A stretch of 64,000 nucleotides of DNA, taken from positions 1-64,000 of the forward strand of contig VXSP01000022.1 in the NCBI GenBank assembly GCA_009837885.1. The letters are read 5' to 3'. The translations under genes were made by a program, and so were the position numbers. The DNA is from Holophagales bacterium (GTDB lineage Bacteria; Acidobacteriota; Thermoanaerobaculia; Multivoradales; Multivoraceae). Numbering within the stretch: the first letter of the stretch is position 1; every line of letters begins with the position of its first letter. Below, piece by piece: positions 41,931 through 50,097 of this stretch. The notes under the pieces are model-generated. The model had not been told where the DNA came from. It worked only from the letters and a program-made list of their open reading frames with translations, and did no database searches.

Positions 41931-43283
41931 TCAGGCCGCCCCGGGCGTCAGGCCGAAGGTCGGACCGACGAGTGCCGCGCTCTCCGCCGTGGTTACGATC
42001 AGCAGGCGGTCACCCGGTCGCACCTCGTCTTCGCCGCCGGGCACGATGGTGTTGTATTGGCGCAGCACTCCGCCGACGATCACGCCGTTCGGCATGTCCA
42101 TCTCTCTCAGCTGACGGGCCTCGAAGTCCTCCGGAACGACGACTTCGACGACTTCCGCGAGGCCGTCCTCGAGCGTCGCGCGGTACTCCAGCCGGGGCGC
42201 CTGGATCTGGTGGAGGACCTCGGCGATCGCGGCGGATCGGGCGTTCAGGGTGACGTCGATGCCGACTCGCTCGAAGAGGGCGCTGCTGGTTTCGTTGCTG
42301 ACGCCTGTGACCACCTTCGGGATCCCGAGCTGCTTCGCGATCAGGGAGCAGAGCAGGTTCGTCTGATCGTCGCCGGCCATGGCGACCAGCGCATCGCTGC
42401 GCGCGACGCCGATTTCCTCGAGCAGCCTAAGGTCCGTTCCGTCGCCGTGGAAGACGATCGCCCGGCCCACCTGGTCGGCGATGTCCTCGCAGCGCCGTCG
42501 CGAGGACTCGATGATCTTCACTTCCGGCCACAGGCCGCTCGTGAGGTCGCGCGCGAGGAGCCTGCCGGTGCGGCCGGCGCCGACGATCGTCACGCTGCGG
42601 ACCACGGTTTCGGGAGCGGCGAAGAAGCGCTTCGCTACCTGGCGAAGCGGTGTGCGCCGGCCCATGAAGAGCACCTTGTCGCCGGCTTCCAGGCGGTCCG
42701 GTCCGCGGGGCACGGTCAGCCTGCCGTCGCGCACCCTGCTCACGACGAGGGCGTTGCTCGGCAGGGGCGCCTCGGCGAGCGTGGGGCCGCAGAGCGGGGA
42801 GTCGGCCTCCAGCCTGTACTCCACGAGCCAGATGCGGCCGCGGTGGAAGCTCTCGACATCGAGGGCCCGAGGCTCGAGCACGATGCGGCCGATCTCCCGG
42901 GCCAGTGACCACTGCGGCCAGATCAGGTGGTCGATGACCTCCTCGAGAGTGGTCTGCTCAGGGTCGTTGAAGCTCTCGTGGTGCTCGTCCTGGGTGATGA
43001 AGCAGTACGTGGTGCATTGCGCCCGGCCCCGCGCCGCCAGACAGGCGATGATGTTGCGCTCGTCGGAATCGGCGCAGGCGACGAAGGTGTCGCCGTCGGA
43101 GATCCCTACGTGCTGCAGAACGGACCGGCTGGCCGCCGGCCCCACCGTGATCTGCAAATCGAGGTTCTCGAACCGGTCGCGGGCGGCCTCCGTCGGCAGG
43201 ATGACGAAGACGTCCTCCTCCCGCGCCAGCGAGGAAGCAAGCAGATACGCGATGTCGCCGCCACCGGCGATGACGACAGTCAC
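41931..43283 (-). CDS. trkA: TrkA-type potassium uptake regulator
   Basis: The 450-aa protein has two RCK/TrkA-N Rossmann domains (TVVIAGGGDIAYLLASSLA at the N-terminus and VTIVGAGRTGRLLARDL near residue 230), each followed by a TrkA-C domain. It binds nucleotides and gates TrkH. GTG 43283 is chosen because the first Rossmann strand begins there; an upstream in-frame start at 43481 adds a Ser/Arg-rich tail with no fold. No Shine-Dalgarno sequence is present and TATCGT ends 7 nt upstream, so the trkA-trkH mRNA is probably leaderless. Confidence 0.93.
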   Translation of the reverse strand: MTVVIAGGGDIAYLLASSLAREEDVFVILPTEAARDRFENLDLQITVGPAASRSVLQHVGISDGDTFVACADSDERNIIACLAARGRAQCTTYCFITQDEHHESFNDPEQTTLEEVIDHLIWPQWSLAREIGRIVLEPRALDVESFHRGRIWLVEYRLEADSPLCGPTLAEAPLPSNALVVSRVRDGRLTVPRGPDRLEAGDKVLFMGRRTPLRQVAKRFFAAPETVVRSVTIVGAGRTGRLLARDLTSGLWPEVKIIESSRRRCEDIADQVGRAIVFHGDGTDLRLLEEIGVARSDALVAMAGDDQTNLLCSLIAKQLGIPKVVTGVSNETSSALFERVGIDVTLNARSAAIAEVLHQIQAPRLEYRATLEDGLAEVVEVVVPEDFEARQLREMDMPNGVIVGGVLRQYNTIVPGGEDEVRPGDRLLIVTTAESAALVGPTFGLTPGAA

Positions 43284-43290
43284 AGTGGAG

Positions 43291-43296
43291 ACGATA
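43291..43296 (-). promoter_or_regulatory. -10 box for a probably leaderless trkA-trkH mRNA
   Basis: GGTATCGT on the minus strand: TATCGT ends 7 nt before the GTG start at 43283. Confidence 0.45.
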
Positions 43297-43329
43297 CCGG
43301 AGCCGCGCTCGCGGGCCGCGTTGCGAGAT

Positions 43330-44733
43330 CTAGAAGATGCGCGAGAAGCCGCCGCTCTCGCTGCTGAGTCTCGAGTTGACGACGTTGTTGTAGATCGAGC
43401 CGAACGTGTAGCGGAGCTGGATGCCGCCGCGGAAGGAAAGGTCCGTTTCCAACTGACGTCTGGCGACCAGGACCTCGGCATCGGTCGCGCCGCCCTTCGG
43501 CAGGTAGATCTGGTCCCGGATCCTCGAGATGCCGGCGTAGACGTCGAAGCTCAGCCCGCGCACGATGTGGTACTCGACCTCGGTGTTGAACTCCACCCGG
43601 CTGCGGTCGAAATCGTCGATGAAGTGGCTGTACTGGAGGTCGAGGTGGGCTTCGCCCCAGGGCCGCTCCATGCCGAAGGCGATGTACGCCCCCTGGTCCG
43701 TGAAAGTCTCCTCCAGCTTGTCGAAGACGGTGATCTCTTCATAGTCGAGACGCGTACCGCCGATGAAGTAGGCGAATGTGAACTCGCGTTCGGACGACTC
43801 GCTGTAGGGGAAGTAGTTGTACTCGATGGCCGCCGCTGCGCGGTAGGAGTTGTCCAGGTTCAGGAAGGTCGAACGCCGGCTGCTGGCGCCGACGCCCACT
43901 CCCCAGTGCGGGGCCAGGGTGCGGATCACCTGGCCGAAGTAGCTCGTGCTCCGGGAGACGTTCTTGAAGGTGCTGCCGTCCTCGAACTCGAAGTTGCTCT
44001 CCCGGTAGGAGTAGAAGACGCCCATTCCCATCCGCCACAAGTCCGTGGTGCGGCCCGCCGAAGCGCTCGTCTGGTAGGACTGCGAGTCCCTGCGATCCTC
44101 GCTTCGGAAGTCGGTGTTCAGGCGCAGGCGGTAGACCCAGTGGTTCCAGGGGTCGTCCACCACCAGGGTGTGTGGCTCGTCCTCCGCTTCCCCGTTCTGG
44201 AACTCCACGACGAGTCCTGCGGCCTGCGGCGTCTCCAGCACGTAGCGCACCAGACCCAGTTCGAGGAGGCGCTGGATGCCGCGCCGGCGTTCGTCGTCCG
44301 TGTCGGTGTACGACGACGCGTAAATCAGCCTCTGATCGGTGCCTTCGAAGCGCTCCAGACCAATGAAGTTGAACGTGTACTCGCGCGAGTTGCCGCCGCC
44401 CTGGATGGTCACGAGGACGTGGACTTCGGCGTCCTGGCGATCGCGCACCCAGTTGACGTAGGTGATCTGGGTGCGCAGGAACGTGAAGTCGCAGCCCCAG
44501 TCGCAGTCGAGGTAGAGACGCAGGGCTTCCGTGCCGTCGGTGGTCTCGAGCGCCGGCGCCGCCGCCTCAGCGGGCCCGGTCAGGCCGGCGAGAGCGAGCA
44601 GCAACAGAACCGGGAAGATCGTGCGCAAGGCGCGGCGTTGTCCATCCCGGACCGGCTTCCGCGATGCCTCGCCCCGGGTTCCTCGAACGTCGCTATGATG
44701 CCGGATCGACTCCCGTGAGTTCCGCGGTGACAT
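43330..44733 (-). CDS. outer-membrane beta-barrel protein of unknown function
   Basis: The product contains a signal peptide (RTIFPVLLLLALAGLTGPAEAA), a soluble part of about 120 residues with a Cys pair (LYLDCDWGCDFTFLR), and then a C-terminal region of alternating strands with aromatic girdles (for example VSRSTSYFGQVIRTLAPHWG, AIEYNYFPYSESSEREFTFAYF) ending in FSRIF with a terminal Phe, as in outer-membrane barrels. I do not recognise the family. ATG 44733 gives an unusually long basic n-region; an in-frame TTG at 44628 would start directly at the signal peptide (MRTIFPV...) and may be the true start. Confidence 0.7.
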   Translation of the reverse strand: MSPRNSRESIRHHSDVRGTRGEASRKPVRDGQRRALRTIFPVLLLLALAGLTGPAEAAAPALETTDGTEALRLYLDCDWGCDFTFLRTQITYVNWVRDRQDAEVHVLVTIQGGGNSREYTFNFIGLERFEGTDQRLIYASSYTDTDDERRRGIQRLLELGLVRYVLETPQAAGLVVEFQNGEAEDEPHTLVVDDPWNHWVYRLRLNTDFRSEDRRDSQSYQTSASAGRTTDLWRMGMGVFYSYRESNFEFEDGSTFKNVSRSTSYFGQVIRTLAPHWGVGVGASSRRSTFLNLDNSYRAAAAIEYNYFPYSESSEREFTFAYFIGGTRLDYEEITVFDKLEETFTDQGAYIAFGMERPWGEAHLDLQYSHFIDDFDRSRVEFNTEVEYHIVRGLSFDVYAGISRIRDQIYLPKGGATDAEVLVARRQLETDLSFRGGIQLRYTFGSIYNNVVNSRLSSESGGFSRIF

Positions 44734-44880
44734 CTGTTGCGTGGCCTTGTGGCGGCTTCGGTGGTTGGGCGAAGGGCGGCGGCTGATGCTCCGGTGGAAA
44801 GTAACACAGCGAAGAGAGAGACTTGGAGGCGTGAACAGGCTCCCGTGTGACCGACCGGCGGACCGGCGGGGAGATACCCG

Positions 44881-45744
44881 TTGAGCGTCTTCGATTCCGC
44901 CCCGTCAGGCGCCGTTCCTGTGCGCGAAACACGGCCCGCGAGCGAACTCTGGCGGCGTGTCAAGGCCCTGATCAAGTGGCCGTTCTACGTCGTCTACCAG
45001 CGCCGGCTCGAGTCGAAGGTGCGAAGCTGGAGGCTGCCCCAGCACATCGGTCTGATCATGGACGGGAACCGGCGCTTTGCGCGCCAGCAGAGGCTGGGCA
45101 ACGTGAGCGCCGGGCACTTCCGCGGCGCCGAGAAGCTGTGGGAAGTACTCAACTGGTGCTACGAGGCGGACGTTTCGACCGTCACGGTGTGGAGCATGTC
45201 GCTCGACAACTTCAATCGCTCCGCGAAGGAAGTGCAGGCGCTGTTCGATCTGTTCGAGGAGAAGACCCGGGAACTCACGAACCACGACGATGTCCATCAG
45301 AAAGGCATCCGGGTGCGGTTCCTGGGCCAGATCGAACTCCTGCCGGAGAGCCTTCAGACCGCGATCCGCGAGGCGGAAGCGGCAACCAGCGGCTACGACC
45401 GCTACCGGCTGAACATCGCGATGGCCTACGGTGGCCGCGAGGAGATCGCGAGCGCCTTCCGCAACTACCTGCTCGACAACTCGGCGGTCGGCAAGTCGCT
45501 CGACGAGGTCGCGGACGAGTTCAGCGCCTCGTCGATCGAGCGCTATCTCTACACGTCGGGCCAGCCCGAGCCCGACCTGATCCTCCGCACCAGCGGCGAG
45601 GTTCGCCTGAGCGGCTTCCTGCTCTGGCAGAGCACCTACTCGGAGTACTACTTCTGCGATACGCACTGGCCCGCCCTGCGTAAGATCGACCTCCTGCGCG
45701 CGTTGAGGTCGTACAGCAGCCGCCAGCGCCGCAGAGGACGTTGA
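44881..45744 (+). CDS. uppS: cis-prenyltransferase (undecaprenyl-diphosphate-synthase family)
   Basis: The 287-aa enzyme condenses isopentenyl diphosphate into a polyprenyl carrier lipid for cell-wall or glycan synthesis. The catalytic Asp61 is in QHIGLIMDGNRRFAR, followed by FRGAEKLWEVLNWC, VTVWSMSLDNFNRS, NIAMAYGGREEI, and DLILRTSGEVRLSGFLLWQ with YSEYYF near the end. DGNRR and SGEVRLS..LLWQ are closer to the eukaryotic/actinobacterial branch than to E. coli UppS (DGNGR). The N-terminal 50 residues with KALIKWPFYVVYQRR form an amphipathic, membrane-binding extension. The start is TTG 44881, supported by GGGGAG 7 nt upstream. Confidence 0.9.
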   Translation: MSVFDSAPSGAVPVRETRPASELWRRVKALIKWPFYVVYQRRLESKVRSWRLPQHIGLIMDGNRRFARQQRLGNVSAGHFRGAEKLWEVLNWCYEADVSTVTVWSMSLDNFNRSAKEVQALFDLFEEKTRELTNHDDVHQKGIRVRFLGQIELLPESLQTAIREAEAATSGYDRYRLNIAMAYGGREEIASAFRNYLLDNSAVGKSLDEVADEFSASSIERYLYTSGQPEPDLILRTSGEVRLSGFLLWQSTYSEYYFCDTHWPALRKIDLLRALRSYSSRQRRRGR

Positions 45745-45782
45745 ACTCAAGGACCCGAAACGAACAGGACAGCCGCCGTAGC

Positions 45783-45809
45783 CGCCCGACCGTGACCCGC
45801 GGTCGGGCG
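45783..45809 (+). terminator. hairpin between uppS and the M42 peptidase gene
   Basis: CGCCCGACC / GGTCGGGCG forms a perfect 9-bp stem with a 9-nt loop, 39 nt after the uppS stop codon. There is no T-tract, so it may be an attenuator or mRNA stabiliser instead. Confidence 0.35.
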
Positions 45810-45831
45810 AAACAGCGACTGGGAGTAGCAA

Positions 45832-46905
45832 GTGAACAAGACAGCACGCAAGTTCTTCATTGATCTGTTGGCCGCGCCGAGCCCCTCGGGACACGAGGAG
45901 CCGGCGCAGGAAGTCGTTCGCGCCTACGCGGGCAAGTTCGCCGACGACGTTTCGACCGACGTTCACGGCAACGTGATCGCGGCGGTGAACGTCGAGGCCG
46001 GCGAGAAGCCGGACGGCCGTCGCGTGCTGTTCGCCGGTCACTGCGACCAGATCGGCCTGATCGTCAGCTACATTGACGACAAGGGCTTTCTGTGGGTGCA
46101 GCCGATCGGCGGCTGGGATCCGCAGCAGCTCATCGGTCAGCGGATGACCGTGTGGGCGAAGGACGGGCCGGTCCCGGCGGTCATCGCCCGCAAGCCGATC
46201 CACCTGCTCGACATGGAGGAACGAAAGCGGGTGGTCAAGATGGAGAACCTCTGGCTCGACATCGGCGCGACGGATGGCGACGACGCGAAGAGCGCGGTGC
46301 GGGTCGGCGATCCGGTGACGCTCGACCTGGGGTTTCAGGAGATGCGCAACGGCTTGGCGAACGCCCCGAAGATGGACAACACGACCGGCCTGTGGGTGGT
46401 CATCGAGGCGTTGCGGCGCGTCGCCAGGAAGAACCCGAAGGTGGCGGTGTACGCGGTGTCGACGGTGTGCGAGGAGATCGGCCTGCGCGGCGCTCGTACC
46501 AGCACTCACGGCGTCGACCCCGACGTGGGCATCGCGGTGGACGTCACCCACGCGACGGATTGCCCGACGATCAGCAAGCGCCAGGAGGGCGACCTGAAGC
46601 TGGGCGGCGGTCCGGTGATCGTCCGCGGCCCGAACATGAACCCGAAGGTCAGCGACCGGCTGGAAGCGGTCGCGGAAAAAGAGAAGATCCCGTTCCAGTT
46701 GGCGGCCCTCGGACGAGCCGCGCCGAACGACGCGAACTCGATCCAGATCACCCGCGCGGGCGTCGCGACCGGGCTGATCAGCGTCCCGAACCGGTACATG
46801 CACAGCGCAGTCGAGACGATCTCGCTGGACGACATCGATCACTCGGCGGATCTCCTGGCCGGCTTCGCGGCGTCCCTGACCCCCGACGAGTCGCTGATTC
46901 CCTGA
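45832..46905 (+). CDS. M42-family metallo-aminopeptidase
   Basis: The 357-aa peptidase has the M42/M20-like two-metal site: LFAGHCDQIGLIV (His, Asp), PKMDNTTGLWV (bridging Asp), VCEEIGLRGA (catalytic Glu and ligand Glu), IAVDVTHATD (Asp) and YMHSAVETIS (His). It removes N-terminal residues from peptides in the cytoplasm, usually as a large oligomer. GGGAG lies 8 nt before the GTG at 45832. All metal ligands are present. Confidence 0.93.
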   Translation: MNKTARKFFIDLLAAPSPSGHEEPAQEVVRAYAGKFADDVSTDVHGNVIAAVNVEAGEKPDGRRVLFAGHCDQIGLIVSYIDDKGFLWVQPIGGWDPQQLIGQRMTVWAKDGPVPAVIARKPIHLLDMEERKRVVKMENLWLDIGATDGDDAKSAVRVGDPVTLDLGFQEMRNGLANAPKMDNTTGLWVVIEALRRVARKNPKVAVYAVSTVCEEIGLRGARTSTHGVDPDVGIAVDVTHATDCPTISKRQEGDLKLGGGPVIVRGPNMNPKVSDRLEAVAEKEKIPFQLAALGRAAPNDANSIQITRAGVATGLISVPNRYMHSAVETISLDDIDHSADLLAGFAASLTPDESLIP

Positions 46906-47054
46906 CGGGCTCGGGCCGGTGGGCCCCAGAGGCCACGCGGGTTCGGCGTTTCGACCCACCCCGTCCTTCGCGCGTGCTCCATGACGAAAGCGCGTAGTAT
47001 TCGCCGCCACAGCCACGTGCAAGCGCCAAACAGGCGACACAGGGAGGCAAGGCC

Positions 47055-47828
47055 ATGCCGATGAAGAATCGTCTGCGCGACAAGATCGACAACGGGGAGC
47101 CGGCGCTCGGCGCCTGGCTCGCGTTCCCGGACACGCACAGCGCCGAGCTGATGTCGCGGCTTGGCTTCGACTGGGCGACGATCGACATGCAGCACGGCCT
47201 GGTCGACTACCAGCGCGCGACGGAGATGCTGCAGGCGATGACCGCCTCCGACACGACGCCGATCGTCCGCGTGCCCTGGAACGAGCCGGGGATCATCGGC
47301 AAGATGCTGGATGCCGGCGCCCACGGGATCATCATCCCGATGGTGAACAGCCGCGCGGAGGCGGAAGCCGCGGCGGCCGCCTGCCGGTACCCGCCGCGCG
47401 GGAAGCGCAGCTTCGGTCCGTTCCGCGCCGGTCTGCTCTACGGCGGAAACTACCTGGAGGAAGCGAACGAGCAGATCTACTGCATCCCGATGATCGAGAC
47501 CCAGCAGGCGCTCGACAACCTCGACGACATCCTCTCCGTGCCGGGCCTCGACGGCGTCTACGTCGGTCCCAGCGATCTCAGCGTGTCGCTGGGTCTCCGG
47601 CCTGCCGCCGACCAGGAGGACGAGAAGTTCACGGCGGCGATCGACAGGATCCTCGACGGCTGCGAGCGGCATGGTCTCTTCGCCGGGGTCGCCGGCACGG
47701 TCAAGGAGGCCCCCAAGCGGATCGGGCAGGGATTCCGCTTCGTCGAAGTGGCGCGTGACGGCGGTTCGATGGCAAAGGCGGCGCTCCAGGACCTGCGGAC
47801 GGTGCGGGCGTCGATGGAGGACTCCTGA
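47055..47828 (+). CDS. HpcH/HpaI-type class II aldolase
   Basis: The 257-aa TIM barrel has the family signatures WLAFPDTHSAELMSRLGFDWATIDMQHG, PIVRVPWNEPGIIGKMLDAGAHGIIIPMV (with catalytic Arg), CIPMIETQQALDNLD (metal Glu) and GVYVGPSDLSVSLG (metal Asp). Such enzymes cleave 2-oxo-4-hydroxy acids to pyruvate and an aldehyde, with Mg or Mn. The natural substrate is not defined; aromatic and sugar-acid pathways are both possible. AGGGAGG lies upstream of the ATG and TAGTAT at 46995-47000 is a candidate -10 box. Confidence 0.92.
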   Translation: MPMKNRLRDKIDNGEPALGAWLAFPDTHSAELMSRLGFDWATIDMQHGLVDYQRATEMLQAMTASDTTPIVRVPWNEPGIIGKMLDAGAHGIIIPMVNSRAEAEAAAAACRYPPRGKRSFGPFRAGLLYGGNYLEEANEQIYCIPMIETQQALDNLDDILSVPGLDGVYVGPSDLSVSLGLRPAADQEDEKFTAAIDRILDGCERHGLFAGVAGTVKEAPKRIGQGFRFVEVARDGGSMAKAALQDLRTVRASMEDS

Positions 47829-47910
47829 GCCCTCTGCTCCGGGAACGAATCGCGGCCACGAGCGTTTTCCATGTAGCGGCGGGTTCCGGAGACGAGGCAC
47901 GCCGCGACGA

Positions 47911-47916
47911 TAGACT
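47911..47916 (+). promoter_or_regulatory. -10-like box before the PDZ protein gene
   Basis: TAGACT lies 48 nt before ATG 47965, leaving room for the AGGAGAGG ribosome binding site at 47949-47956. Confidence 0.4.
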
Positions 47917-47964
47917 GGCGCGAGCCGGGTGGAACGAACGCGGAGACAGGAGAGGAACCGAACG

Positions 47965-48942
47965 ATGTCGAGAGTGAAGCTCTGGTTGGTGGTTGGTCTG
48001 GCGCTGGCGGTTGTGGCCCCGGCCGTCGCACTGGACGACGAGGAGAAGAAGGTTCGCCGTATCGAGGTCAAGAAGATCAAGGCGGCGGTGGATTGCGAGG
48101 GCGATGACTGCCCCGAAGCAGTGTCGCGGGTGCTCTTTGTCGGCGACGACGGCGATGTACGGGTGCTGCACGGCGACGACAACGAATGGGTGGCCGAGGA
48201 CAACGTCCGGACTCTCGAGGCTGACGACCACGACGTGGTCCTGATCGAGGCGCACGAAGCTGATGGCCACGATGTGGTCCTGATCGAGGCACACGAGGTT
48301 GACGGCGAAACCGGCGAGTCGGCGCGGCGGCACTTGCACCGGGTGATGCAGCGACTCGGCGAGCGCGGTTCGCGGCTGCACCTGCGGCACGGCGGCGGCG
48401 CGTTTCTCGGCGTGCAGCTCTCCGATCTGACTCCGGAGCTTCGCACCCACTTCGGCGTCCCCGAGGACGCGGGCGTCATGGTCGGCAAGCTCGTCGACGG
48501 CAGCCCGGCCTTCCGTGCCGGCCTCGAGGTCGGCGACATCGTCACCGCCGTCGACGGCGAGCCGGTCGCATCCGCAGCGGCGCTGGCGGGGGCCATCCGC
48601 GGCCACGAGGACGGCAACACCGTCGTGCTCGAGGTCTGGCGCGATGGCCGGATGCAGAAGATCAGCGCCACGCTGGAGGAGCGGGAGCGACGCGTCGAGA
48701 TGTCCAGCGCGGTCTCGGCCGCCGCCGACGGCCAGTCCGAGGCCCGCGTCATCGAGGTCAAGGTCGACTGCGAGGATGGCGAAGACTGCACGGTCGATGT
48801 CGAGAACGCGAACTCCTTCGAGTTCGCGGCCGCGGCCTGCGGCGACTCGGGCGAGTGCGAGGTGAGCGTCGACTGCACGGGCGGCGACTGCGCCTGCACC
48901 GTGAACGGCGAAGCAGCGGACTGTTCCGAACTCGGCCTCTGA
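47965..48942 (+). CDS. exported PDZ protein with acidic Cys-rich segments
   Basis: The 325-aa protein has a signal peptide (LWLVVGLALAVVAPAVA) and one PDZ domain (about residues 150-240: GGAFLGVQLSDLTPELRTHFGVPEDAGVMVGKL, SPAFRAGLEVGDIVTAVDGEPV). No protease or other catalytic domain is fused. Short acidic cysteine motifs flank it: VDCEGDDC near the N-terminus, then VDCEDGEDC, ACGDSGEC, VDCTGGDCAC and AADC at the C-terminus, ten cysteines in all. A 39-nt unit (48223-48300) is duplicated in tandem, giving two copies of HDVVLIEAHE. Metal binding or protein capture in the periplasm is inferred only. AGGAGAGG precedes the ATG. Confidence 0.78.
   Translation: MSRVKLWLVVGLALAVVAPAVALDDEEKKVRRIEVKKIKAAVDCEGDDCPEAVSRVLFVGDDGDVRVLHGDDNEWVAEDNVRTLEADDHDVVLIEAHEADGHDVVLIEAHEVDGETGESARRHLHRVMQRLGERGSRLHLRHGGGAFLGVQLSDLTPELRTHFGVPEDAGVMVGKLVDGSPAFRAGLEVGDIVTAVDGEPVASAAALAGAIRGHEDGNTVVLEVWRDGRMQKISATLEERERRVEMSSAVSAAADGQSEARVIEVKVDCEDGEDCTVDVENANSFEFAAAACGDSGECEVSVDCTGGDCACTVNGEAADCSELGL
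48223..48300 (+). repeat. tandem duplication of a 39-nt coding unit
   Basis: Two copies of a 39-nt unit (48223-48261 and 48262-48300) encode HDVVLIEAHEADG- and HDVVLIEAHEVDG-like segments in the PDZ protein. They differ at only a few bases, so the duplication is recent or maintained. Confidence 0.8.
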
Positions 48943-48956
48943 TCGCGGGGCGTTGC

Positions 48957-48962
48957 TACGAT
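48957..48962 (+). promoter_or_regulatory. -10 box for a probably leaderless alcohol dehydrogenase mRNA
   Basis: TTGCTACGAT: TACGAT ends 7 nt before ATG 48970, and no ribosome binding site lies between. Confidence 0.5.
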
Positions 48963-48969
48963 CCGCGCG

Positions 48970-50079
48970 ATGCGCGCGGGCGTCTATCGCGGCCCCGGTG
49001 AAGTAGCGGTCGCCGAGCGGGCGCTGCCGGATCCCGGCCCGGGCGAGGTGCGGCTTCGGATCACCGCCTGCGGCCTGTGCGGGACCGACCTGCATCTGGT
49101 TCACAGTCCGAAGCCGATCATCGAGCCGGGCTCGATCATGGGCCACGAGATGGCGGGCGTAGTGGACGAACTGGGAGCCGGTGTCTCGGGCTTCGAGGCC
49201 GGAGAACCGGTGGTTGTGGAGCCGCTAGCCTCCTGCGGCGACTGCGACCCCTGCCGCGAGGGCCGGGATTCGATCTGCCGGAGCCTCGAGCTCTACGGCC
49301 TGCGGCGGCCGGGCGGCTTCGCGGACGCCGTTGTCGTGCCGGCCCATCGCCTTTACCGTGTTCCCGGTTCCCTGTCGCCGTCCCTTGCCGCCCTCGCTGA
49401 ACCGTTCGCGGTCGCCGTCCACGGCCTGCGGCTATCGGGCGTGCCCGGGAGCGCGGGCATCGCGTCGGCAGCCGGCGCGGCACCTGTCGGTGCGCCGGCC
49501 TTCCGGCCGGCATCCGGCGCGGGCGCGCGGGAGGGGCCACCTTGCGCCCGCAGACTCCTGGTTCTTGGCGCCGGCGCGATCGGTCTGGCGGTCGTTGCGG
49601 TCGCCCGCGAGTGGGGCTTGGGTCATATCGCCATCACGGCCCGCTATCCGCACCAGGCGCGTCTGGCCCGGCAGCTCGGCGCCGACGAAGTGATCGATGC
49701 GGCGGAGGGCGGTGATCTTGATGGCTACGACGCCGATCTCGTGGTCGAGACCGTGGGCGGTCTGTCGGACACGATGACGGCGGCCGGTATCGCCCTCGCG
49801 CCGGGCGGCACGATTTGCGTACTGGGCGTGTTCATGGGCCTCTTGACCCTTGACCCCCTCGTGCTGCTCGGCAAGGAAGCACGCCTGCAGTGGTCGAACT
49901 GCTACTCGCGCCGGCCCGGCGAGGCCGACTTCGGCGAGGCGGTGCGGATTCTGGCCTCGTGCGGCGATGTCTTGACAGGCCTGCTCACCCACGAGGTGCC
50001 GCTGGAGGAGATCGAGCGTGCCTTCGAGATCGCGGGCGACAAGCGGTCCGGGGCGGTCAAGGTGACCGTCATCCCCTGA
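48970..50079 (+). CDS. zinc-dependent medium-chain alcohol dehydrogenase with in-frame repeat insertion
   Basis: The 369-aa enzyme has the catalytic zinc ligands in CGLCGTDLHL and GHEMAGVV and the structural zinc cysteines in CGDCDPCREGRDSIC. The Rossmann motif is LLVLGAGAIGLAVVAVARE. It belongs to the sorbitol/threonine-dehydrogenase-like branch and oxidises a secondary alcohol with NAD(P). Between GLRLSGVPG and RRLLVLGAG a segment of about 33 residues rich in Ala, Gly and Pro (roughly 161-193) is inserted at the hinge before the Rossmann domain. Its DNA contains a type A REP-like repeat (49485-49518). Reading frame and downstream motifs are intact. A leaderless start is likely. Confidence 0.88.
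   Translation: MRAGVYRGPGEVAVAERALPDPGPGEVRLRITACGLCGTDLHLVHSPKPIIEPGSIMGHEMAGVVDELGAGVSGFEAGEPVVVEPLASCGDCDPCREGRDSICRSLELYGLRRPGGFADAVVVPAHRLYRVPGSLSPSLAALAEPFAVAVHGLRLSGVPGSAGIASAAGAAPVGAPAFRPASGAGAREGPPCARRLLVLGAGAIGLAVVAVAREWGLGHIAITARYPHQARLARQLGADEVIDAAEGGDLDGYDADLVVETVGGLSDTMTAAGIALAPGGTICVLGVFMGLLTLDPLVLLGKEARLQWSNCYSRRPGEADFGEAVRILASCGDVLTGLLTHEVPLEEIERAFEIAGDKRSGAVKVTVIP
49485..49518 (+). repeat. REP-like palindromic repeat, type A, inside a coding sequence
   Basis: TGTCGGTGC followed by the perfect hairpin GCCGGCC-TTCC-GGCCGGC (49494-49511) and ATCCGG. Twenty-two bases match the intergenic copy at 18107. Here the repeat is translated as part of the alcohol dehydrogenase. Confidence 0.75.
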
Positions 50080-50097
50080 GACCGCGCGCCGGCCGGG

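Noticed and set aside
47965-48942. DegP/HtrA-type protease
   Set aside because: Only a PDZ domain is present; there is no trypsin-like domain or catalytic triad.
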